This document shows, piece after piece, positions 1 to 10,181 of a DNA stretch of 64,000 nt (positions within the stretch are counted from its first letter, which is position 1; each line of letters opens with the position of its first letter). The notes beneath the pieces were generated by a model. That model made no database searches and had not been told where the DNA came from. It worked only from the letters and a program-made list of their open reading frames with translations. The stretch is from Cyprinodon diabolis (lineage: Eukaryota > Chordata > Actinopteri > Cyprinodontiformes > Cyprinodontidae), in assembly GCA_030533445.1 (NCBI GenBank), contig CM060064.1:4653916-4717915 (forward strand), written 5' to 3'. The position numbers and the translations under genes were made by a program.

Positions 1-722
1 AACACATACACACATACGTTTTTGCTGCGTTAGACTAGAGGTACGTTATATTTTCCCAGTATTCAATCTAATACAAATGGTTGATCTGTAGACATAATGG
101 TGCATTTAATGTTTAAATGTTTAGATTGGTAGAGAAATTTGCTTTCAGTTCTTGTAATTAAAGAAGTGAACATGTTTAAAACAGTCTACATGAGGACTTG
201 GACATTTTTTTTTATATATATTGCTCAGGTCAGTGATGAGTTATAAGTCATGTGTTTTTGTAGATAGAATCCTAGCTGTTTTTTTTTAATGCGTCATGGA
301 CAATTTCTCTGTGGATCTATTTGAAATATGAAAAATAACAAAGTCATCAAGAGCATACAGGAATATGTAGTTGTGCTAAAAAGGTGTCCGTGGGAAACAT
401 GACCTATAAACCTGTATAAGTTAATCCACCAATATTAAGGAAAATCTGCCTGTGTTTAAAAAAACTTTTGTGAAGTTAATAAAAGATTGTGATTATCTAA
501 GGGCTGAAATACTTTCTCATCAAATCCCTAACATCTAGTCATCACAAATAATGCATTATTGTTAGGCAGGAACCCAAATGTGTACCACATAAGCTACATA
601 ATGTCTGAATATTTTCCTTTCAATCTATCAATTCTGAGTAATAATTACATCTTAATATTAAATGCAGCATACCAAAAATGGTTAAAAGCTGATTTAAATT
701 TCAATGAAAATGTACAAGTATA
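1..722. other. AT-rich non-coding DNA, nothing recognised
   Basis: This stretch is AT-rich and contains no convincing coding region, RNA gene or terminal repeat. It ends at the left end of the CACTA-like transposon, and the three bases ATA at 720-722 are that element's target-site copy. Confidence 0.5.
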
Positions 723-1015
723 CACTGAATGAAAAGTGGGATTTTCGTCAATATGCGGCACTGTAGATTGTGGTGGAAGTTCAGCTAACGGCAGTTTACG
801 GTAATTTGCAGGCATCGCCGAAAACTCCCATAAATTGTCAGAAATTGACGTGAGCTTTTTTAGGCAGTGTTCCCCCCATGCCTCCCCCCCATGGAATTCT
901 AGGGGAGGCTTTAACATGTAAATGAAAATGCTGTGAGCTATACAAATGCAAATCAGGGTTGCAGGGGGAGTTTTACCCCAAGTGACATTTTTCTAAAAGG
1001 TAAGAAAATCTCTGA

Positions 1016-1496
1016 TACAAAGAGATCAGGCTCAGAATAGACTCTTACATTTTAGCTTGAATTGATTTATTTAATTAAAGCATAGAGACCAAAACAGATC
1101 TTTAGCTGACAGAGCAATACATTTAGAGCAGTAATTAAAAAAAAAAAAAATTGCATTTAAAATAAAAAAAAAAAATGTTGTCGGTCAATATGCTCAATTC
1201 ACAATTACATAAGTGGAAAAGTTTCAAGAAATGTCTGAGATGATTCACTTTATAACATGGCGCATTAACCTGCTGGAAGTAGCCATCAGAAGATTGGTAC
1301 ACTGTGGTCATAAGGACATAAGGTCAGCAACAATGCTGAGGTAGGCTGCCTCATTTATTTGATGCTAAATTAGTATTAAGTGGCCCAAAGTGTGGCAATA
1401 AATATCCCCCAAATAGATGGTACAAATAGATCAGGCTCAGTATGACCTAATTATAGACTCTTACATTTTAGCTTGAATTGATTTATTTAATTAAAG
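1016..1496. repeat. dispersed direct repeat, two copies of about 65-75 bp
   Basis: The segment 1016-1080 recurs at 1421-1496. Both copies share AGATCAGGCTCAG, then AGACTCTTACATTTTAGCTT and TTTATTTAATTAAAG. The second copy has about 13 extra bases inside. The roughly 340 bp between them hold no gene. They are probably subterminal or internal repeats of the surrounding transposon. Confidence 0.6.
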
Positions 1497-2458
1497 TACG
1501 CTAGATTACTGTGTATGCCATTAGCAATGGCAAATGTTATGTAAAAAAATACACACAATAATTTATTTCAAAAATTAGTTTTAATCAGAATCAGTTGGTA
1601 AAATGTGAATCAGAATCAGCAAGGTAAAATGTGCATTCCTTGCACAGTGCTCCTTGGGATTTTCAAAGCTTGGGAAATCTTTTTGTTTCCAAATCAAACT
1701 TCTCCACAACAGTGTCTCGGACCTGTCTGATGTGTTCCTTGTTCTTCATGATGCTCTCTGCACTTTAAACAGACCTCTGAGGCGATCACAGAGCAGATGC
1801 ATTTATCGGGAGACTTAATTACACACAGGTGGATTCTATTTAGTATCATTTAGGTCGACATTGGATCATTCAGAGATCCTCACTGAACTTCTGGGGAGAG
1901 TTTGTTGCACTGAAAGTAAAAGGGGCCGATTCATTTTGCACACCCACTCTTCAGTTTTTTATTTGTTAAAAAAGTAAAAAATATCCAATATATTTAATTA
2001 CACTTCATGATTGGGTAAAACTAGTTGTTGATTCTTCACTAAAAAATTTTTATGTTCGATGCCTGAAATGTGGCAAGAGTTTGAGATTTTCAAGAGAGCA
2101 GATTATTTTTGCAGGGCAAACTGTAACTGGGCTGATATCTAAGGATAGCTCTCACAGGGTTTCACTTGCCAATAACGTACATTTATAACATAAGTTTTAG
2201 TGGTTGTAGAAGTAATAGAAAACACAGATCTGGGAACTGGAATTCTAGCAGCACTCCTACATTATTCTCTACATTTTCTCTCCGTTGTCCTTTCTTTCAC
2301 AGTAAATGGTATCGGCATCTCAGATATGTTAGATTTGTTTACCAAGCTTTCCTGTCTGACCCTTCAAAACAATCTACCATCAACCGCATTGTGTTGTAGA
2401 AGCTTTTATGCAAGAGCCTTTTTTTTGGGAGTTTTTTCAGCACATTTTGGATTTTTTA

Positions 2459-2625
2459 CGGCACTAGTGTCTCGTTTTTTTGGCAGTACGCTGGCAGAAA
2501 AGGGGGTATGAGAGAGGGAGAGACATGCGGCCAAGGATTCGAACCCGGGTCATCCATGTCGAGGACTAAGGAATCTTTCTGGACATGGCTTTTGTGCGCT
2601 AAAAACTGGGCAACCAAAGCACGCC
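2459..2625 (-). mobile_element. tRNA-derived SINE (minus strand)
   Basis: Read on the minus strand, this segment carries a B-box-like GGGTTCGAATCC (the plus strand shows GGATTCGAACCCG near 2537) and an A-box-like stretch closer to 2620. A pyrimidine-rich body and a GGCACTAGTG-like tail near 2460 follow. This head and body layout is that of fish tRNA-derived SINEs. The family name is not certain and the ends are approximate. Confidence 0.5.
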
Positions 2626-3227
2626 TTTATGCAACAAACTTTTAAACAATTTTCCCAACATTTATGGAGAACAGCAAAGTTGCTCTTTTGTAGTTTTTAT
2701 TATTTTCACCAATAAACATAGAAAAAGTCAGCATCCTTTTGAAATGTTCTGTAGTATGTTATAAATCAAGATTCGCCAGAACATATCTCCAAAGCCTGCT
2801 ATTTTCTGTAACACAAGTTGTGCTACCCACAGTAATTGCTGATAAAAAGTCTAAAGACTGTTTTAGAATTTCAATATTTCTTTATGCTATTACTAGTTTT
2901 AAATCTGTGGTAAACCATTGTTTTACAGCGACTCCTCTCTCACATATACAATATTGCATCTTCTAATATGTTTCCTTAAAGACTGTTTAGGACAGGAAGC
3001 TACAAAAACTTAAATAACCATAAACTCAATGTAAACCCCTAGCTATTATTATTTTATGTTTATTTTATTTATTTGTTTATTTATTTATATGTTTGCTTCC
3101 CTTGTTTTATTTTTATTTATTTTTTACATTCTATGTCACCAACATTATAATGTCACCAACTGCTGTGTATCTTTGTTTTATGTTTGAATTACTCTGTATT
3201 GTTACATGGAATTGCCAATAAAGCAAT

Positions 3228-3252
3228 AAAAAAAAAAAAAAAAAAAAAAAAA
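3228..3252 (+). repeat. poly(A) tract, probable retroposition scar
   Basis: A run of 25 A residues follows AATAAAGC-type sequence (an AATAAA lies at about 3217). This is the usual 3' end of a retroposed transcript inserted on the plus strand. The upstream body (about 3040-3227) is AT-rich and was not identified. Confidence 0.5.
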
Positions 3253-3436
3253 CATTATAGACGCAGCTGTTCTCGCGAGTCCTTCCGTATAACAATGACC
3301 TCGTATGTGATTGGAGGAGCTATACTCAGAAGAACTTTATCTCCAGTTCCTTTGTTTGGATTTTGCTGGTAGCCTACGTGATCAATGGCTGGACGACTTC
3401 TCGAGTTCAACTCGCCTTCAACTCCTCTTGGTCGCG

Positions 3437-4337
3437 ATGGCGACTCTGCAGTCGAACAACTGTGCGGAAGAGACGAACTCAAAGAAGAGAAGCTAGCGGT
3501 AAATATATGTTCGATTACTGCTAGCTAAGCTAAAAGCTAAAGCTACGGCTAATAGTAGCCTTGCAAGAACAAGCTTTATTAAAGTGTATTTTTTGTGATT
3601 CACAGGAAGCAGTACGCCGTCTTCACAACTCGGAGACAAATGCAGGCGCTATGAACCGGAGCAAGGGTAAGAGTTAAAGAATATGCTTTCATTCTGCGGT
3701 AAAAGGAAATAGATATGAATGGATACCGATCATAACTGTACATTTTGTTTTCACAGACTAATCTCGCCTCATAATGAGGGGGTGACCTCCTATTATTCAT
3801 ACCACTCTCATTTAATTGTTTTCCAGCTGCCTGTAAGACATATTATGAGACGGTACGCAGGAGCTTCAGATATATGCAGCCAGAGAACACGTTGCGTGCG
3901 GAAGCTGCCAAGCATTCAGAAAAGAAAGAGAGTAAGACCTTATTTGGTGACTATTTTTCAGGTGCATTGATAGATGTGTTGTGTCCATACGCAGTGCATC
4001 CCATCGCATAGTGCTGATTCATTTGTATTTTTTTTTTTTTTTTACAGCTGCTGGAATCGAGGCAGAGTGTGTTAGCTCATGAGGAAGTGAAACTCTGGAA
4101 GTCCGCCACCGTCGACCTCATGTCTGACGAAGAAGATGGCGTTGGATTGTACGGCTGCCATCATTTTGTAGGCCGGATCTCTCTGAACTCTGTGTTAAGC
4201 TGCAGTCCCGGTTAGAAGCGATGTCGAAGTACAGGGCCACGCACAGTAGGCGTCTGCACATCGGACCTGCCGCGGAGGGAATGCTGCCAGTTACCTTCAA
4301 CCCCGAGGAGGCAAACGGACAGTTCACGGAGTTGTAA
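3437..4337 (+). pseudogene. decayed four-exon gene carried by the CACTA-like element
   Basis: Exons inferred from splice signals are 3437-3498 (donor GTAAAT), 3606-3666 (acceptor CACAG, donor GTAAGA), 3827-3931 (acceptor TTCCAG, donor GTAAGA) and 4048-4337 (acceptor TTTACAG, stop TAA at 4335-4337). Exon 3 encodes a stretch rich in KTYYETVRRSFRYMQPEN. The last exon encodes an acidic MSDEEDG segment and then, in another frame, SKYRATHSRRLHIGP and a C-terminal PEEANGQF. Damage is visible: exon 1 runs into TAG (3494-3496) just before its donor, and the last exon needs a frame change near 4160-4190. An AATAAA lies at 4395-4400. The C-terminal pattern reminds me of fish proteins annotated as C14orf93-like that occur in many copies; I recall this only weakly and assign no function. 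Confidence 0.5.
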
Positions 4338-4394
4338 TTTTTGGATACGCATGTGTGGGCAGATCCTCGCGTTGTATATAGTTGTGTTTGTTTT

Positions 4395-4400
4395 AATAAA
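4395..4400 (+). promoter_or_regulatory. polyadenylation signal AATAAA
   Basis: A canonical AATAAA lies 58 bp after the last stop codon of the decayed gene, followed by a T-rich stretch. This fits the 3' end of a plus-strand transcript. Confidence 0.5.
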
Positions 4401-4620
4401 GCTCTTTCTTTGCATAAACAGCTTCCTGGCAATTGTTCATTTCCTGTATAAATTAATTCATGTCCTTGATGGTAGCCTAATAATTGTGTAGTAGTGTAGG
4501 ATACACAGCATATGAATAAATAAATAGATGAATGAATAAATATATGAATAAATAAATAAATATATATATATTTACATATATATTTATGTAAATATATATG
4601 TAAATATATATATATGCCAA

Positions 4621-4814
4621 CCAATCACGAGCGATTTTACTTGTTTAAAAAGAAGTGGTTCCGTCCAATACTCAGTAAGAAAATTCAAGCCTGGTCTGGC
4701 CACGTGTGGTTTTGCTGCCAATCACGAGCGATTTTACTTGTTTGAGAATAGTGGTTTCAGCCAATACTGAGTAGGTTATTCAAGCCAGACCTGGCCAGCC
4801 GCGCGGGTTCGCTG
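4621..4814 (+). repeat. 97-bp direct tandem duplication
   Basis: 4621-4717 and 4718-4814 are diverged tandem copies, both starting CCAATCACGAGCGATTTTAC and both ending in a TTCGCTG/TTTGCTG motif. They lie just inside the right terminus of the CACTA-like element, where this class normally has subterminal repeats that may bind transposase (inference). The preceding 4510-4615 is simple (AATA)n/(TA)n sequence. Confidence 0.7.
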
Positions 4815-5003
4815 CATTCATATGCTTATTAGGGCCATTAGTACAGCTGATCGCTCTCCACATACGTCAGAGTCCATTTCCGACAATTTGTGGCACTGAC
4901 AAACGGCGACAAGCGCGGGTTGCAAATTGTCGGAAACTGACGAAAATCAGGGAGATCTGCGGGAGTTTACGGGCATGAAAATCTCACTTTTCATGCAGTG
5001 ATA

Positions 5004-6092
5004 GGAAACTTGTAAATCCATATTTAAAACCTCTAACTGATTGGAAATGTGTATGCTTTTGTTTGAATATTTCTAGCTAGAAGTTTTCTAGTAATGACGC
5101 ATTTATCTTAAATAGAAGAGAATGACTGATGTGATCAACATCTTTTTTGAGAAATTATATACCCATTGAATACACCATTCAGAAGAAACATTCAGACATT
5201 CATTTTTTGTGAAGCAAAAGCTAAAATGGTCAGATTGCTAACAGACCATAATTTATGAATGTCATTGGCAAATGATTAAGCTCATCCACACAGTATAGAT
5301 CGCAGCAATTGCAGTTTGTAGCGGATACCATCTTCTTTTCCATATTCATAGGTGAGACTAAGACTTGAGTCATAGTCCAGGTCAAGTCTTAAGTCTAAGA
5401 GCACAATTCAAATTGGATGAGTTTTCTGGGACTGAACTACTACTCATTTCAGAGCTTCAAATTTGAGTTGCATTTTATTATTCAGTGTTAACAAGATACT
5501 ACAGATCAGTGGAGATCTGTAGAGTGCAGCGTGTTCTTCCATTATCTGCCTAGATAGTAAAAGGCCTGTGTCCTACAGAAACAATCTGATAAGGAAGGCT
5601 GGTTCTTTTCCATTTGACTTCATTAGAATCTTTTTTTAAAAGAGTGATGCTTCATAAGATAATGAACTCAACTGACAATCCTGAGAATCCTTGTCTCAGG
5701 ACTTAAATGCAATATATACAGTTAAAGGGTTCTTAAGATCCTGTGTAACAGATCAATAAAGGATATCCTTTCTTCTCGGGTCCTAATTGTCTAACATGGC
5801 TTTTAAGAAATAGATAGTTCAAATCACCCTGGAGATTTCTAGAATAAAGATGTGATATTTTCGCTCGACTCCTCTCTGCAGTTTTCTTTTGACTGTAAAT
5901 ATTTTTTTGATTACAATTTTTTGAAGTCCATTAAAACAAGACAGTGGTGCCTGACAAGCACAATGTCTCCTTATAAGGACATTGCTGCCAGCAATACAAT
6001 GTCCTTATAAGGAGAATGCTGGCACTGCATCTGCTAACCTATTTAAACACCCTATTTAAACACTTACCTATTATAATGAACACTTACCCATA
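5004..6092. other. non-coding gap with one strong hairpin
   Basis: No coding region or transposon end was recognised in this AT-rich interval apart from the inverted repeat at 5968-6013. Confidence 0.4.
5968..6013. repeat. perfect 17-bp inverted repeat with 12-nt loop
   Basis: TCCTTATAAGGACATTG at 5968-5984 is the exact reverse complement of 5997-6013, with a 12-base spacer at 5985-5996. Each arm also contains the palindrome CCTTATAAGG. No terminator or RNA gene context is visible. Confidence 0.8.
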
Positions 6093-6097
6093 ATAAG

Positions 6098-6453
6098 TGT
6101 AGGAGCCATAATGATAGGTATGCAGGTGAATGTATCACGTGGGTGTAGTTGCTGGGGTGACACATGTGGTGACAGCTGATTGCTTAAATGGGTGTGTTTA
6201 CCTACACTCCAGTGGAGAGAGGGGTAGCCGTATTTTTTTGTTGACCGTTTGCTTTATGATCTTAATCAGTATGTCACATCATGTACGTTACAATCTGTTG
6301 TGCGTGACTATATAAGCCTCTGCAAAGGATTAAAACACCAAAAGCATATTCCTGGATTCCGTGTGCATTTCTGATCAAGACGGCAGCGCGTCATAAATAT
6401 ACAGGACCCTATTCCACCTCCCAAGCGACAAGAATTGCTATGGTGTTGCTACA
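6098..6453 (+). mobile_element. solo LTR, 356 bp, TSD ATAAG
   Basis: The segment starts TGTAGGAGCC and ends GTTGCTACA, so it has TG...CA termini. ATAAG flanks it exactly on both sides (6093-6097 and 6454-6458). A TATATAAG box lies at 6309-6316. These features define a solo LTR left by recombination between the two LTRs of an element. No internal coding sequence remains, so the superfamily is unknown. Confidence 0.8.
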
Positions 6454-6628
6454 ATAAGGAAGCATAGATTTACAGTATTGCTGACTTGAAAAACTAAGGG
6501 CTAATCCCAATACACCCCCTAGCCCCACTTTTCAGCCCTTATGGTAAATCTTGAATATTCCTGTGAAGGTAGTGGTGTCCTAATTCCTCTTTGGCAAATG
6601 ATATGAGGTATAACAAAGGGTAGGGGGT

Positions 6629-7135
6629 TGTAGCGATCTTGGTTCTGTTGTTTTTCTCTAAGTTTTCAGTTTCAAGTTTAGCCAGGTTTTTCCTTGTTTT
6701 TTAGCTTTATTGGTGTCTGGATTAATTTAAGTTGCTTAGGTTTTTCTGTCTGTCCTCTGTTGTCCCCTTGTGTTCTTTTCCCTTGTCTTCCTCACCTGCA
6801 CTGCTCACACCTGCTCCTTATCAGCTCATTAGTCTTACCTTTGTTCAGTCAGCCATAAATACACTCCCTCTGCAGTCCGTCTTTGCTGGTTCCTCATCTT
6901 GCCTCTTCTCACCCTGGCTCCTTTATGGTTTTCCCCTGTTGTCTCCATGGTTCTGGTTTGTTTTTGATTTTTATGTCGGATTTTTTGTATACCTGTTTTT
7001 GTTTAACATTTTTAAGTTGGATTTTTGGATTCCTGTTTTTGCTGCCTGATCTCCATTAAACCTTTTAAGAACTCATCCCTGCGTGTCAGCCTCTGCATTT
7101 GGGTCCTCATAAAAACCTCCAAACAAATCGTGACA
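6629..7135 (+). mobile_element. solo gypsy-type LTR, 507 bp, TSD GGGGT
   Basis: The segment starts TGTAGCGATC and ends AATCGTGACA, with GGGGT duplicated at 6624-6628 and 7136-7140. A CATAAATACA TATA-like box lies near 6855 and an ATTAAA-type poly(A) signal near 7055. The CGTGACA ending resembles the gypsy LTR ends found elsewhere in this window (CATGACA). It is a solo LTR without internal sequence. Confidence 0.8.
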
Positions 7136-7637
7136 GGGGTATGGATTTTTAGCCTTTAAAAAAAAAACGAGGGATTTTTAATGCTGGGTTACCGGGGAAA
7201 GGCAGAGACAATTTTCCAGAAAGTATGAGGATGAGAATTCTATGGAGTGACTTGATGTTCTTTTTTGACTTTTGAAAGCCGAACAAAGCCATTTGCGCCA
7301 GTGTCGCTGGAATCACCAGATTCTCCCGAACAACAGAGGTAAGATGAAACAAAGTTCTGATGCTCAGGCGGGAGCAGCAGGAAATCAGTGCTAGAGCATC
7401 GTCAAAAAAAAACCCATCAAAACTGAGAGGAGGTAGCCAGCTGTGCTTTCCTTGAAAGTATGTTGAAAAACAGCTTACAAATTCTTTACCCCCCTCTGGT
7501 GGGAAACACACCACATCACATAGACTAACTACAAAGACTTTGCAAACAAATTAAAATATTTAAAGATGTCACCAGGTGAAATCCTGCTGTGATGTGACGT
7601 TACTTCACTTTTCATGTGCATACGTATATCATAGGCA

Positions 7638-7760
7638 GTGGAAACAATCAGGAAAACTCTTCAACAAGACAGTGATCTAAACAACAGGACTAATTTCACT
7701 CTTGACCAGATCAGCACCCTACTTGAGCTTTGTTTTTCCACAACCTATTTCAAGGCTCTC
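7638..7760 (+). pseudogene. fragment resembling a Penelope-like reverse transcriptase
   Basis: The translation from 7638 contains a run ending in LLELCFSTTYF, preceded by a basic and acidic helix with NNRTNFTLDQI. This resembles, from memory, a conserved RT segment of Penelope-like elements. Only about 38 residues look related; the rest of the reading frame (to 7853) does not. No other part of such an element was found, so this is a short relic at best. Confidence 0.35.
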
Positions 7761-8009
7761 TGCCTGCTCAGACGCATCTCTTCCTCGCTCCCTGCTTGCT
7801 TATATTTCTATATTTTTTACTCTTATCTCTTAGCCAAAGCCAGACAAAGTTAAACAAACAATTGTTTTTTGAAGGATTACCTTTTAAACATTTAATGTTA
7901 TTTTGATCATACCACAAGTCCTCGTCAGCACAAAATGTCTCCCTTCACCCACACAGGACTTTGACTGTGTTGGTTTTTCTGGTGAGCAGTCCCCCCCTAA
8001 ACTGAGAAA

Positions 8010-8426
8010 ATGAACTACTACATGGAGAAGAACCACCCGAATCAAAGGATGCCTACCTTCAAAGCAGAGTTCCTTGACAAGCTTCTACAGAAAATAGCTG
8101 TCATGGAGCTGAAAATCAACCAGCTTGAAGTAAACTATGATGTAAACGCTGCGTATGGATATGAAACAACGCTGCCTGTGATTCCCAACGGGGACCACCA
8201 GCCCAGCAACTCAGAGAACAAACAGTTCCCAGAGGAAAATGAGAATCCTTGGACCACTCTTGGTGCAAGACCAAAGGATCAACGAACCCCCTACCTAAAA
8301 CGGGATGTTCTCACAACAAAAGATAGGAGTAAACCTGCTGAAAATTTTGGAAGTCTGTTACAAAACAGATTTGCTCCACTCCAAGATGAGACCCAGAAGG
8401 ATCACAACAACAATCAAAGGTATATC
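8010..8426 (+). pseudogene. LINE ORF1, 5' part, interrupted by gypsy insertion
   Basis: An open frame of 139 codons starts at ATG 8010. It is hydrophilic, with a possible coiled-coil region (LDKLLQKIAVMELKINQLE) near residues 22-40 and the segment LLQNRFAPLQDE near its end. ORF1 proteins of L2/CR1-type LINEs commonly have such an N-terminal oligomerisation region. The frame is cut at codon 139 by the gypsy element: the open frame on to 8585 is LTR sequence and is not part of the protein. The rest of ORF1 resumes after 13612. Confidence 0.65.
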
Positions 8427-9137
8427 TGTTGGGATCTGGAGATCTGCCACCTGTCGCCAGCAGAGGGATTCCTGAGCTGGGGCTCTCAGCACACCTGGGA
8501 GTCATCAGCTCATCAGAAGACCACACTACTTAAGCAGCAGCCAGACCTTCCTTCGACGCCGCAGTGTTTGACCAAGTTTGGTTAGCGAACCTGAGCCTCT
8601 GATTATCTCCATGATCTCTAAATCATTCTTGAGAGAAGACTAGCCATCTAACCTGTTTTTGTCTTCTTACTTATAGAAAGAGCCAACTGAAGTCTGAAGC
8701 TCAGGAGGAGCTTAACCTGGAAGATTGACTGCCTGCCTGCCTAAGAAAGCCAAACCAGAAGATCTCAGCCTGGACTCAATCAGCTCTCTGGGAAGAGCTA
8801 GGAAACAACTCTGATCCGTCACTAGAAGCTAGACGCTGCTTCTGCTGAATCTCTCTGTTGGCCCTCTCGTCTCTGGACCCAATCGATTTCCCCTCTCAAG
8901 GATCTGTCAGAACCTCTTCAAAGTATCTACATAATTCACTCACCTGTCCAGCCTCTTATGTCCCTGACTAACCAAACTCTCATCTCCTTCAGAAACTGTG
9001 AGACCTGTCCCGGACCAGTACCTGAACCTGAATTATTCACTCTTTGTACAAATTCTCCAAATAAACATTGTTAAACTTTTCCTCCGTCTACGTTAGTGTT
9101 CTGCATGTGGGTTTAACTCAGTGAACCGATCATGACA
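8427..9137 (+). repeat. 5' LTR of the gypsy element (711 bp)
   Basis: TGTTGGGATC...CATGACA. A TATA-like TACTTAAG at about 8527-8534 lies some 25-30 bp upstream of GCCGCAGTGTT (8558-8568), which would place the transcript 5' end there. AATAAA at 9060-9065 would act in 3' end formation. A related solo LTR sits at 26545-27343 on the minus strand. Confidence 0.85.
8558..8568 (+). promoter_or_regulatory. putative transcript 5' end / self-primer sequence
   Basis: GCCGCAGTGTT is exactly complementary to the 11 bases just downstream of the 5' LTR (9139-9149). It lies where a TATA-like box predicts transcription start. In Tf1/sushi-group elements the first 11 or so bases of the mRNA fold back to prime reverse transcription. 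Confidence 0.65.
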
Positions 9138-10181
9138 GAACACTGCGGCCAAACACAGGACCCAGCGGAGCACCTCCGGAGGAGGCTTGAGGAACAAGAA
9201 GCCCAAATCCGTGGTCAAGCCCAAACCCTTCGTGAGTTGAATGCTTTTGTTGAACATCAGAACCAGACTTTACAAACATTCGCTGGCTATTTGAGAAATG
9301 CTAATACCGCACCAGTTGTACTTCCTGTTCCTGATTCACGTCCGCCTCCGAGGTCAGAGGTCGTGACGTCATTTCCTGAACTACGTCCGAGTCCACCTGA
9401 AAGATTTTCTGGAATCCAGTCAAAGTGTAAAGGATTTTTGTTCCAGTGTCGCCTACTTTTTGAAAATACTCCTGCCTGTTTTACTAATGACAGAAAAAAA
9501 ATCTCCTTCATTCTTTCTCAACTCTCAGGTCGAGCTTTAGAATGGGCGGAGGCCAGATTTTCATCCGAAGACAGCTTTTCCTGCACTTTCTCTGAGTTTT
9601 TGAATGAATTTTCTCAGGTATTTAACCATGATTCTGATCAAACCATTGATTCCCGAGCCTTGCTTAGTTTGAAGCAAGGGAACCAGATTGTAGCGGAGTT
9701 TTCCATTGACTTCCGGGTCAAAGCCGCAGCCTCAGGCTGGAACGAATGCGCACTCAAAAATGCTTTTTTTAAGGCCTTAAATGATGACATCAAGGATAAA
9801 CTCGCCACGATTGATGAGCCTTCTAGTTAGGATGATCTAATCCGATTATCTATAAGATTGGATAACAGACTGCGGATTAGAAATAAGTTTAGACAAAGAA
9901 ACTCTGGAGTTACGGATTCTTCTTCTGCTTCTAACCAATCTTCTGTTGTCAGATCCGCAGATTCCAGCTCAAAACCAAGGATTAAGAATCAATCTTCACC
10001 AGCTCCTGCTCCAGTCACACATTTTCTCTCCTCATCCACAGAAGGTGCAGGGGGAGAGCCCATGCAGATTGGACACACTAGGCTGTCACCTGAAGAAAGA
10101 CAACGGAGATTCAAGGGAAATCTTTGTCTATATTGTGGTGGGCCTGGGCATTTAATTGCTTCCTGTCCGGCAAAGTTATAA
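9132..10181 (+). pseudogene. gypsy Gag with one nonsense codon
   Basis: The ATG at 9132 lies in the last six bases of the 5' LTR, so there is no leader. The frame has 349 codons up to TAA at 10179-10181, interrupted by one in-frame TAG at 9828-9830 (codon 233). The N-terminus is a predicted coiled coil (residues about 14-45). The middle (about 90-235) is the retrotransposon Gag capsid-type domain, with FSGIQSKCKGFLFQC and a RALEWAEA motif. The C-terminus has one CCHC zinc knuckle, [14 protein letters not shown]. Gag forms the particle and binds RNA. The frame overlaps the start of pol in a different frame. The 30393-31410 relic is a distant homologue. Confidence 0.9.
9139..9149 (+). promoter_or_regulatory. 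putative self-priming primer-binding site
   Basis: AACACTGCGGC begins two bases after the 5' LTR and is a perfect reverse complement of 8558-8568. No TGG-starting tRNA-complementary site is found next to the LTR. The same place in the second gypsy relic (minus strand, 31403-31396) reads AACACTCT, which again pairs with its own LTR family. Confidence 0.65.

Larger units (their letters stand above)
723..5000 (+). mobile_element. CACTA/EnSpm-like DNA transposon (decayed)
   Basis: The left end begins CACTGAATGAAAAGTG and the right end, read on the minus strand, begins CACTGCATGAAAAGTG. The match continues with few mismatches to about 24 bp. The trinucleotide ATA lies directly outside both ends (720-722 and 5001-5003). 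CACTR termini with 2-3 bp target duplications are typical of the CACTA-Mirage-Chapaev group; that class assignment is my inference. Further copies of the subterminal sequence occur near 780-869 and 4850-4980. The interior holds a decayed spliced gene (3437-4337) but no recognisable transposase, a SINE and a poly(A) scar. A smaller CACTG...CAGTG unit at 723-869 could be a separate MITE sharing the left end, but it has no matching target duplication. Confidence 0.6.

Noticed and set aside
723..869. Independent small MITE with CACTG...CAGTG ends
   Set aside because: The flanks (ATA and TTC) do not match, whereas ATA does match at the far end at 5000, so the larger element is the better explanation.
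2530..2625. tRNA gene suggested by a B-box-like motif
   Set aside because: The body, tail and lack of a complete cloverleaf fit a tRNA-derived SINE better.
4118..4624. 168-codon minus-strand frame
   Set aside because: Its first part is (TA)n/(AATA)n low complexity and the rest is antisense to the last exon of the decayed transposon gene.
6480..6620. Similarity of CTAATCCCAAT...GTGTCCTAATT to a stretch at 18425-18550
   Set aside because: Possibly a diverged MITE, but the ends and target duplication could not be defined.
7149..7514. 121-codon minus-strand frame
   Set aside because: It ends in a homopolymer-derived tract, shows no recognisable domain, and lies between transposon fragments.
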